In this document: in pieces, positions 34,927 through 44,501 of the stretch
Layout: each line of letters opens with the position of its first letter
Numbering within the stretch: position 1 is the first letter of the stretch
NCBI GenBank assembly: GCA_041390025.1
Contig: JAWKQR010000003.1
Span: forward strand, 1 to 64,000
Direction: 5' to 3'
Length of the DNA stretch: 64,000 bases
Source of the DNA: JBFFMO01 sp041390025
GTDB lineage: Bacteria > Myxococcota_A > Bradymonadia > Bradymonadales > Bradymonadaceae
Position numbers and translations under genes: made by a program
Notes under the pieces: generated by a model
The model's database searches: none
The model's input: only the letters and a program-made list of their open reading frames with translations
Told to the model about the DNA's origin: nothing

Positions 34927-37900
34927 ATGCGCGCTGCGTTTTTGTTGATGATTTGGGCTGTTGTTTGGTTGGTCGGTTGCTCCGACGATGCCACGGACCG
35001 CTGCGCGAATGTGGAGTGCGCAACCGGGGTCTGCCTTCCCGAAACCGGGGCGTGCGGGAATCCCAAGGCTTGTGACGAAAACACGACGTGCCTTGCGGGT
35101 TACAGCTGTCTGTTTGATGTGTGCCGTGCGGACATCGAATGCCGTGAAGATGGGACCTGCCAGCGCGGCACCTGTGTCGACGGTGCGTGCGTCAATCCAC
35201 AGAGCTGCGACGTTTTGGGCCAATGCTTGGCGGACCACGCTTGTGTTGATGGGCAGTGTGTTTTTGATCGCTGTGCGGAGGTCGAGTGCGACCGCGGGGA
35301 GTGTGCGAAGGACACCGGAGAATGCGTCAACAAGACGGTTTGCGCCGAAAACACGCAGCGTGAGGACTGCGTCGAAGGCTTTGTCTGTTACGGGCAGGTC
35401 TGCACGGAGGGGTTCGAAGTTTGCCGCGACATCACGTGCGAACGCGGTGTGTGTGACGCCCCCAGCAAGTCGTGCGCAAACGCCGAAACCTGCGTCTCAG
35501 ACACGGAATGCCTCGACAACAATTTTTGCAACGACGAGAACCGCTGTCAGGCCAACGTGTGTGATGCACAGATGGTCAGTTGCGCGCGCGGCGTGTGTGA
35601 TCTGCGCACCGGCGAGTGCATCAACGCGACGACGTGCGCGGGCGCGGATGAGTGCACAGATGGTTTCTCGTGCATCGGCGGTCAGTGTGTCGCGCAGGGC
35701 ACAGAGTGTGGCGAGCAGGGATGCCCGGGCAACCAAGTCTGCGCCGTGAACGCTGTGTCATTGTCTGCAGCCTGCACGGAAAACCCCACCGGCTGCGGCA
35801 CCGCGTTTGACTGTTTGGATGAGCGCATTTGTCGTTCGGGGATGTGCCAGGATGGAGCAGCCTGCATACCGGATGGTTTCGAGCCAAACGACACCGTGGC
35901 GACGGACTTTCGCACCGTCGCGGTAGATGCGTCGCTGCAGGCGACGGTGTGCCGCACGGATGTAGACCTGTACACATTCGATACACGCGATTCGGCTTTG
36001 TTTACGGGAACGTTGCTCGCGGTGCTCGCGCTCGACCGAGAGGACACTGGATTGGGCAGCGCCTTGCTTGAAATCGTGGACAGCACCGGATTGGTCGTGG
36101 GGTCGGCGACCACGTCAGCCGCAGGTTCGGCGCGGGCCGAATTCGCGGTGACCGCGCTCAAGCGCGGCATCTATACCATCCGAGTCAGCGATGTGGATCT
36201 CAAACAGTCCGGCGCGCGTTACCGTTTGTATGTGGACCTGCTTGACCCGGTGGCCGCACAGGCATGTGTCAACCCGCGGATGTTGGTCTCGGGGGACATG
36301 TTCACCGAAAACTCCACCTCGGGCGCGAGTTATCAGCTTGGTTCGTCATGCACATCGCCGACCAACGCTGCCGGCGAGAACATCTATGCGTTTACGTTGG
36401 CCACGCCAAGCTACGTTGATCTGACGATCACCCCCATTGACGGGGCGCTCCTGTCGTATGCCGTGCGTCGGCAATGCGAGATCTCCACCGATGACCTCGC
36501 ATGCCAGGCCCCCGGGACGTCGGCGGTGCTTCGCTACCAGAAGATCCTGTCCCCCGGTACGTACTTTGTGGTCGTTCAGGGCAACGGCAGCCAGAGCGGC
36601 GGCTCCTACACGCTGGCGTTTAGCGCGAACGAGACCGTTTGCAGCTCCGACGACAACCAGTGTGTCGGCGCGAACATGGACTTCACCTACTTCTGCAACC
36701 AAACGGGGACAGGGTTTTTGACGACTCTTTGCGCCAACGGCTGCAATCCTGCCACGGGGAACTGCGTGCGCAAGCCGACTGACGTGTGCGAAACGGCGGC
36801 CGATGCCACTGGGGGCCTGACTGCGATGGTGACGTGGAGCACGCTGACCAACGACTACGATCCCGGAGTTGGCGGCTGTGTTCCGAACTCAAGCGGTACA
36901 CAAACAAATGGACCGGACGCGGCGTATCAGGTTGTGGTGCCGCCACAGAGTCGCGTGCGAGCACAGCTCACAAAAGCGATCGGAGACTATGTATCGCTTT
37001 ATATTGTGACCGATTGCAGCGATATGCTCAGCTGTGTCGCCGGCGCGAACAGCTCGGCGTTCACCGACGAGACGATCGTGTGGCTCAACGACAGCGCCAT
37101 GCCACGAACCGTCTACGTGATCGCCGATGTCGAACAGGCGAACGCCTACGGCACCGGCAACATCACGATCGACGTCGCTCCTGTGGTCTGCCAACCGTCG
37201 GCGATCACCTGTTTGGGGGACGCACGTGAGATCTGCAATTCCGATGGCTCCGCATCGACACTTGTGCCATGCACGTTCGGCTGTGCAGCGGGTGCGTGCC
37301 TTCCCGTAACCAACGATGTGTGCTCGGGCGCCATCGACCTAGGGGCCGGTGCGTTCACCGGCCAAATCAGCGAGTACCTGTCGGACTACGCACCATCATC
37401 GGGCTGCACCGGTCGGACGGCCGGTAACAAAGACGCCGCGTTTTACGTGACCCCACCGGCTGGCCAAGTGGTCACGGCGACCGTGCAAGCGGGCTTTGAC
37501 AGCGCAATCTACGTCTTGCGCGACTGCGCCGCCGTCTCGACGTCGTGCGTGGTTGGGTCGGACATTGCCGCGAGCAACAACGAAACGGTGCAGTGGCTTG
37601 CTGACGGCAGCACGTATTACGTGATCGTGGACACCAACAGCGGTTTGGCGACCGGAGACTTCACCGTGTCGGCGTCCTGGCAACCCCCGCAATGTGTGCC
37701 GGGCGCCAACTTGGGCTGCAGTGGCACGTCGTTGTCCTACTGTTCCGATGTCGGGGCTCCGGCGACGTACGCGTGCCAAGGGGGGTGCACGGCCAATGCG
37801 TGTGGCACCCCGAGTGGACAGATCTGCGCAGATGCGGTCACCCTCATCAGCGGCACAAGTGTCACGGCCCCATTTAGCGGCGTGAATTCGATCAATCCGA

Positions 37901-40900
37901 CCGTGGGTCAGCACGGCGCCTGTACGTTCCTCGCGTCGGAAGCGCCGGTGGGTTCGGACGTCATCTACACGGCATCGTTGCGCGCCGGCGAGTACTTGTT
38001 CGCGGATTATACGTCGTCGTCATCGTACGCGATGATGTACCTGCTGACTGACTGCTCGGACACCGATTCATGTGTCGCGGTAACGCCCGACGGCACTTCG
38101 GGTTCGATCATCTACCAAGCACCGCAGAACCAAGTCGTCTACATCGTCATGGACCGCTCGACGACGGGCACGACCACGCTGACTCATACGCTCAACGTCA
38201 CCATCAACGCCCCGGACTGCACCCCGGGACAGCCTAACGTGTGCTCGGACGGCAACACGTTGTCCTACTGTGACGCCTACGGAATTACCCGTTCGTATTC
38301 GTGCGCCTCGCAGGGCGGCTGCACGGCGGGGGCCTGTGGCCAGCCAAACGGTAACGTCTGTGCCGACCCCATTGTGCTCACGCCCGGCATTCCGATCACC
38401 GGTACACTGAATCGGTCCGGCGCGACGAACGCAATCACGCTGCGTGGCCCCAGCTCTGGCGCGTGTTACATCGACGATGCCATCAACACGTTGGGCAACG
38501 ACACGATCTACGCCGTGGACCTCTTTCCGGGGGATATCCTTCGCGCGCAGCTCACGACCACATCGACCAGCGCATTCATCGCGATTTTGGAAGACTGCGA
38601 CGCCGACGCCTGTGTTGCATCTCCGGTGTCGTCAGGCGCAACCAGCGTGGCGGCTTACGCGCCAACAGGGGGCCGTTACTACATTGTGGTCGATGCCACC
38701 TCGGAGTTCACATCCACGACGGGTTACACGCTTGTGGCAGACGTTACGGCCAACGGTGTGTGCTCACCGGAGCAAGGAACGTGCGATGCCAGCGGCGCGT
38801 TCTCGACGGTTTGCAACATCGCAGGGACCCAAGCGAATGGGCCCTTCGCGTGCGATGCCGGGTGCAACCTGTCGGGTTGTGCGGTCTCGGCGGCCGGCAG
38901 ACACGTGCGCAACCGCGCCTGCCCTTGGTCTGGGCGCGTACATCATCGGAAACTACGGCGATCTTACGGCCAACATCACGCTGCCCAATACGACGTGCGC
39001 GGGCACCACAGCGGGTGGCCCCGAAGCCGTACTCGGTCAACCTGCAGGCAGGTGAGATCCTGCACGCCAAACTTCGCTCGCTGGGTCAAGAGACCCCTGC
39101 GCTGTATGTGATGAGTGACTGCACCGTAGGAACAACATGCAAGGCCGGCGCAATCGCTCAGAATTACGTGTCCCAGGCTCTACTACGTCGCGCTATTGGC
39201 CGAAACGGTGTACCTGGTCGCGGATTCGACCAGCACACTTTCGGACGAGAACTTTGAGCTATTCGCTGAGGTGTTGTTGCCCAATTGTTCCCCCGGCGAT
39301 CAGATCTGCGACATCGACGGAGCCACGCTTCGTTACTGCAACAGCCTTGGGCTGTATGAAGCGTACGTCTGTGATGGAGGCTGCGCCGGCACCGAGTGCG
39401 TCAATCCGCGCGGCGAGGTGTGTGCCGATGCCATTCTTCTGTCCGACGGCGACACGTACACGGGGTCGTACGGATCCTTCAAGTCGGACATCGACCCCGG
39501 CGTGGGAACGTGTGTGTTGTTTGACCTGCGTCAGCAGGATGGACTGACGCCGTCTTCGCGGTGGACTTGGTTCAGGGTGACCGCCTCGACGTGACAAAGA
39601 CGCCCACGACCACCTCAACCGGGATGTACATTTGGACAGCTGCGGCAACGCGAACACTGCGTCGCGCGGCCGCCGTTTATGGGGCGTCTCCTCTAAGTTT
39701 CGTCGCCGAGAGAACGCAGCGTTATTACATCGTGGTGGACTCGGATTCGCCGACGATCACGTCGAGCTTCACGATTTCGGTCGCCATCACCCCCAACCAA
39801 ACCTGTGTTCCAAACGGCTCGACCTGCGACGCGGGCGTTGTGACGCAGTGCACATCCGCAGGCACGGTGCTTTCGTCGATGACGTGTGCCTATGGATGTG
39901 GCAACCCAACCGCGTGTGCACCGGCGCCGACGTCCAACGACACCTGCGCCACGGCCACACCCATCACCGCGAGTACGGTGATCCTCGACAGTTATGGCCG
40001 ATACACCGGCAACCTCAACCCGGGCAGCACGTGCGCAAAGCAGAGCGCATCTGGCCCCGATGGCGTCTACGCCGTGACGCTGCCGCAGGGGACCGTTCTG
40101 ACCGCACGCCTGATCGCGTCCGACCCCACGGTCAATCCATCGCTGTATCTGATCACCAATGCGCCAACGCCGCGGGCTCGTGTTTGGGCGGCGCAGCGAC
40201 TTCGACCCCACGGTCACGCTGAAGTACCTGTCGCCCAGCCCACAGACGATCTTCTTTGGTGGTCGACAGCGATTGGTCAATCGACAACGACCGTTCTACC
40301 TCGACATCCGGCTTGAGCCGCAGGTGTGTACCCTCTGGCGAACTGTCCTGCGTGGCCGGTGGTCTTGGGACGTGCAACGACATACGGACAGTACGACGTC
40401 TCGCCGTGTTTCTTTGGCTGCGCAGCAGGAGCGTGCAACCCCACGCCAAACGACCAGTGCGTTGGCGCGCTTGATGTGACGACGGGTGGGCAGTTCCGGG
40501 CTGCTGTGAACCTGTACCAAAACGACTACGACCCGATGGTTTCGATGGTGTCGTGCACAGGGGACGATGCGGCCGGACGCGATGCGGTCTACAAGATGAC
40601 GCTGGCACAAGGCGACTTCGTGGACCTCAAGCTTCAGGGCCCCACAGACCCCGTTTTGTACGTCAGCACGGTGTGCGGAACCAACGACGCGATCGCTGCG
40701 GCGTGCGTGGCAGGTGCCGACGACTCCAACACACCAGAAGGCCTGTCGTTTGTGGCGCCCATCGCGGGCACGTACTACATCTTCGCCGACCTCGACACGA
40801 CCTCGACGACCGGCGATTTCGTGCTCGATGTCGAGCGTCGACAGGCGGGAGCTTGCACCCCGAACGCGCGTGCGTGCGTCGATGCGAATACGTTGAGTTT

Positions 40901-41906
40901 CTGCGACAACAACGGCACACAAAGCATCAGTGTGTCGTGCCTCGGAGGCTGTGTTGGAGGACGCTGTGGTCAGCCGACTGGCGACTCGTGTGCCGACCCC
41001 ATCGATGCCACAGGAGGTGGATTGTTCAGCGTGAACTTGGACAACTTCACCAACGACTACACCCTGACCTCGACGTCGTGTGTTGGGTTCGACACGCCTG
41101 GAAATGACGCGGTGTTCAAGATCGACCTCAATGCCGGGGACATTCTGGACGCGCGCGTCGCGGGCCCCTCAAGCGAAAATCCAGCGCTGTATCTGGTCGA
41201 CAACTGCGGGGGTATCCGCGACCAGATCACCGACCACGCCTGCATCGACGGCAACGACGTCACCGGTGCCACCGAAACACTGGTCTACACACCCTCTGGC
41301 CCCGAAACGGTTTATCTGGTCGTGGACTCTCGCGCCACGTTCTCGGATGACGGTGTGTTCGCGGTCGACATCTTTGCCGGTCCACCGTGTGCGGTTGGCC
41401 AAATCTCGTGCCTGGACGCCGACACGTTGGCGTACTGCGAGCAAGCTGGGCGCGAGACGTATTACCCTTGCACCGGCGGTTGCTCCAATGGGGCGTGCGG
41501 CACGCCAACCGGGGACGCCTGCATCGACGCCAAACCAGCGGTCATCGGCGCCAACACCGGCGACTTTGCCGGCACCAACGCGTTGGACCTCGGAACCGGC
41601 ACCAGCGGCGCATGTACGTTTGACAGCGGCGAGGCGCAGGTTGGCACCGACCACACATATTACGTGGACCTCACGGCCGGCCAGACGCTCAACGCGTCGT
41701 TCACGACCAACTCGAGCTTTGGGATCATGTACTTCACCTCGGATTGTGCCGGGCAGAACACGTGTTTGAAGGATACACCGGATGGTCCGAGTGGCACGTT
41801 GAGCTACACTGCGACAACCTCAGAGCGTGTCTACATTGTGATCGACCGCACTTTGAGTGGGTCGGAGTCATTCTACACCTACACGCTCAACGTGTCGGTC
41901 AACTAG
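34927..41906 (+). CDS. Giant Cys-rich modular surface lipoprotein, about 2300 aa, with many frameshifts in 38.9-40.4 kb
   Basis: Start ATG 34927 with AAGG upstream; signal FLLMIWAVVWLVGC has a lipobox. Residues 20-300 are tandem Cys-rich EGF-like units (CANVECATGVC, CRDITCERGVC, CAGADECTDGFSC). After that come repeated modules of about 170 aa. Each consists of a beta-sandwich resembling the bacterial pre-peptidase C-terminal (PPC) domain, ending VYIVVD/YYIVVD, and a disulfide knot such as CSDGNTLSYCDAYG ... GCTAGACG. The frame is clean from 34927 to about 38890 and from about 40430 to the TAG at 41904-41906. Between these, the same modules continue but the frame changes about a dozen times. 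Many breaks are repaired by restoring one homopolymer base, as at 39628 (ATTTGGAC) and 40161 (AATGCG). Probably cell-surface, perhaps adhesive; ligand unknown. Confidence 0.75.
34990..35870 (+). repeat. Tandem Cys-rich EGF-like repeats in the giant lipoprotein
   Basis: About six units of 40-50 residues. Each follows CxxxxCxxGxC plus a second part ending in CxxxxxC. Examples are CREDGTCQRGTC, CAEVECDRGECAKDTGEC and CDAQMVSCARGVC. Units are divergent in DNA sequence, so they are old. Confidence 0.7.
35871..41903 (+). repeat. Long PPC-like/Cys-knot repeats in the giant lipoprotein
   Basis: At least ten modules of about 160-180 residues. The recurring marks are a D-x-Y or N-D-Y turn, C before GND/GxD-x-V-Y, a 'YLLTDCSDTDSCV' type loop, a 'TVYIVVDS' strand and a knot ending GACG-x-P. 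The first module (from SGFEPNDTVATD region) lacks the knot. Confidence 0.65.
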
Positions 41907-41914
41907 GGGTTACC

Positions 41915-42679
41915 ATGCATGTTCTGATCACCGGGGCGAGCTCGGGCATCGGAGACGCCATCGCGCGCGAGTTCGCTGGCCATGGGCACAGCGTTTCGCT
42001 TGTGGCGCGTCGGGAAAAGGAGCTTCAAGCGCTCGCGGCGAGCTTTTCGGGGCCCTCGTTCGTGCGGCCCGCCGATCTGAGTCAGCCCGAGGTCTGTGAG
42101 GCAGTGCTCACGGACTGCGAGGAGGCGTTGGGGCCAATCGATGTGTTGGTCAACAACGCGGGGATTCAATACGTCGAGCCGACCGATGGCATCACGATCG
42201 ATCGGATGCGGCGTCTTTTCGAAGTGGATTTGCTGACACCGCTCGCGCTGATTCAAGGTGTTTTGCCGTCGATGATCGGTCGTGGTGCTGGGCATATCGT
42301 CAACGTGTCGAGCGTCGCGGGCATCACCCACACCCCGGGCATGTGCCATTACAACGGTGCGAAGGCCGGACTCGCCGCATGCTCGGAGAGTCTGCGCGTA
42401 GAAGTGGCTCCCCAAGGGGTCCATGTTCTGACGGTCTATCCGGGGCCGGTGCGCAGCCCAATGGAGGAAGCAGCGCGCGGGGCATTCGAAGAGAGTTGGG
42501 CGACCAAGTACATACCGACCGGCGACGCGGCGACCTTGGCGAAGCTGATCCACAAGGCCGTGTTGAGACGTGAGGAGCGGATCGTCTATCCCGCCTCGTA
42601 CGGTCTGACCCGTTTTACGCGGGTATCCAGCCAGTGGTTTACCGACCGCCTCACGCCCCCTGTGCTGAAAAACAAGTAA
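41915..42679 (+). CDS. Short-chain dehydrogenase/reductase
   Basis: 254 aa from ATG 41915, eight bases after the giant gene stop, so probably co-transcribed. Cofactor loop TGASSGIG near the N-terminus, then NNAG, the catalytic Ser region NVSSVAG, and YNGAK (Tyr-x3-Lys) in the expected order. The classical SDR set Ser-Tyr-Lys is intact, so it is an NAD(P)-dependent oxidoreductase. A C-terminal hydrophobic/aromatic region (TRFTRVSSQWFTDRL) is like that of membrane-associated SDRs acting on lipids. Substrate unknown. Confidence 0.88.
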   Translation: MHVLITGASSGIGDAIAREFAGHGHSVSLVARREKELQALAASFSGPSFVRPADLSQPEVCEAVLTDCEEALGPIDVLVNNAGIQYVEPTDGITIDRMRRLFEVDLLTPLALIQGVLPSMIGRGAGHIVNVSSVAGITHTPGMCHYNGAKAGLAACSESLRVEVAPQGVHVLTVYPGPVRSPMEEAARGAFEESWATKYIPTGDAATLAKLIHKAVLRREERIVYPASYGLTRFTRVSSQWFTDRLTPPVLKNK

Positions 42680-42807
42680 ATTCGTACATTTATGGGGGCG
42701 TTTGTCGATATTCTTACTTTTTGGGATTTCTTTTCGGTGTATGGTGCATCCAAGACACGACGACTTATCCGGCAGGAATGTCGGCAGATTAAACACAGGA
42801 GAATTTT

Positions 42808-44373
42808 ATGGAATTGAAGAAGCTAGGTGTATTGCTCGCGGTAACCGCGGCGGTCGCAATCGGTTGTGGAGACGACGACGACAATACGTCGAACAACACG
42901 ACGAACAACACAACGAACAACACGACCAACAACACGACGAACAACACGACCAACAACACGACGAACAACACCACCAACAATACGACCAACAACACGACCA
43001 ACAACGACCCCGGCACGGCTCGTCTGCAGGTGATTCACAACTCGGCGGATCCGGCTGCTGCGGTCGTGGACGTGTACGTCAACGGTGAGTTGTTGCTCGA
43101 CGACTTCGAATTCCGCACGGCGTCGCCATTTGTTGACGTGCCCGCAGCGACCGACCTTGAGGTTGAGATCGCGCCGGGGACGTCGGCTTCGGCAGACGAC
43201 GCGATTGCACAGTTTGGCCCATACAACCTGGCCGAAGACAGCGTAACTGTCCTCGTCGCGAGCGGCGTTGTTGACCCAACCGCGTTCGACGCGAACCCAG
43301 ATGGTGAGTCGACCGCGCTCAATCTCTACGCCATCGCCGACGCGAAGGAAGCTTCAGAGTCGGGCGCGCTTGTGGCCGTCTTCCACGGCACCACAGACGC
43401 TCCAGCGGTTGACGTGATCCTGAACAACGACCCGACGTTGAAGCCCGTGGACGGCGCAAAATACGGTCAGTCCACGCCCTACGCTGCGTTCCCATCGGGC
43501 GGCAGCGTGATGGACGTGACCACCGACGACAACTCGGCACGCATCGCTTCGTTTAGCGCTGCGGTTCCCGACGGCGTGGCCGTGGTTGTGGTCGCGAGCG
43601 GTTTTGTCGACGCGACTCAGAACGAAGACGCAAGCTTCGGCCTGTATGCGTTCTTTGCATCGGGCGGCGCTGGAGTTCCGCTCCCCGCTGCAGCCCGTTT
43701 GCAGGTGATCCACAATGCCGCCGATCCCGGCGCAGCATCGGTCGACGTGTACGTCAACGACACGTTGACGCTCGACGACTTCGCGTTCCGCACGGCAACG
43801 CCTTTCATCACGGTTCCTGCCGCTGAGCTCAAGATCAACGTGGCACCTGGCGACAGCGCGTCGTCGGCAGACAGCGTGTACGAAACCACTGTGACTCCGG
43901 AAGGCGGAAAGGCGTACATCGCGGTCGCCAATGGCGTCATTACCCCAGCGAACTTCGCTGCAAATCCACAGGGTGAGAGCACCGCGTTCGGTTTGTGGTT
44001 GATCGCCGACGCACGCGAAGCGTCAACGGCTGCGGACGAGTTCCAGTTTGTGGTCGGCCACGGCGCGACCGACGCACCCACGGTCGATATCCTTGCCAAC
44101 GGCAACTCGCTGCTGCCCGCCGTGACCTACGGAACCCTCAGTGGTTACCAAGCAGTGCCAGCCGGTCAGTACACGATCCGCGTCGACGTGACGGGATCGC
44201 AGCTCAGCGCCGGTTCGTTCGCGCTCGACGCGACGAACTTGGTCGGCTCGACCGCTGTCGTGATGGCATCGGGCTTCTTGGCTCCAGGTGAGAACCAAGA
44301 CGGTCCCGCGTTCCGCCTCGCTGCATTCCCAGCTGCTGGTGGTGCCGCGATCGTCATCGCACCCAACAACTAA
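42808..44373 (+). CDS. DUF4397-type lipoprotein with (NNTT)n linker
   Basis: 521 aa; RBS CAGGAG before ATG 42808. Lipobox VAIGC (Cys20) and an acidic patch (GDDDD), then a pure Asn/Thr linker at residues 29-66. Two related copies of a double domain follow: RLQVIHNSADPAAAVVDVYV and RLQVIHNAADPGAASVDVYV, the opening motif of DUF4397. Each is followed by VAVFHGTTDAPAVDV or VVGHGATDAPTVDI. The domains are Ig-like and occur in secreted proteins of many phyla; function unknown. A strong terminator follows. The 128-bp gap before the gene is AT-rich and likely its promoter. Confidence 0.85.
   Translation: MELKKLGVLLAVTAAVAIGCGDDDDNTSNNTTNNTTNNTTNNTTNNTTNNTTNNTTNNTTNNTTNNDPGTARLQVIHNSADPAAAVVDVYVNGELLLDDFEFRTASPFVDVPAATDLEVEIAPGTSASADDAIAQFGPYNLAEDSVTVLVASGVVDPTAFDANPDGESTALNLYAIADAKEASESGALVAVFHGTTDAPAVDVILNNDPTLKPVDGAKYGQSTPYAAFPSGGSVMDVTTDDNSARIASFSAAVPDGVAVVVVASGFVDATQNEDASFGLYAFFASGGAGVPLPAAARLQVIHNAADPGAASVDVYVNDTLTLDDFAFRTATPFITVPAAELKINVAPGDSASSADSVYETTVTPEGGKAYIAVANGVITPANFAANPQGESTAFGLWLIADAREASTAADEFQFVVGHGATDAPTVDILANGNSLLPAVTYGTLSGYQAVPAGQYTIRVDVTGSQLSAGSFALDATNLVGSTAVVMASGFLAPGENQDGPAFRLAAFPAAGGAAIVIAPNN
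42892..43005 (+). repeat. 12-bp microsatellite coding (NNTT)9-NN
   Basis: About 9.5 copies of a 12-base unit of the form AACAACACSACS within the DUF4397 lipoprotein gene. It encodes a flexible hydrophilic spacer that holds the domains away from the membrane. A change in whole units keeps the frame, so length may vary between strains. Confidence 0.9.
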
Positions 44374-44396
44374 CAAGCAGCCCTCGTGGGCATCCA

Positions 44397-44428
44397 CGGG
44401 TCTGGCTCCGGCCGGGCCCGTTTTTTTT
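44397..44428 (+). terminator. Rho-independent terminator
   Basis: CGGGTCTGGC (44397-44406) pairs fully, counting G-U pairs, with GCCGGGCCCG (44411-44420) around a TCCG loop. Eight T residues follow (44421-44428). Located 23 bases after the DUF4397 gene stop. Confidence 0.92.
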
Positions 44429-44501
44429 GTCTAAACCGCGCCGGATTTGCACGGACGGTCGCCACGGGTATGGTGTGCCAACGACAGATCTCGGAGGCCC
44501 C

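Noticed and set aside
42892..43005. CRISPR-like or direct-repeat array
   Set aside because: The repeats are contiguous 12-base units inside a coding frame, with no spacers.
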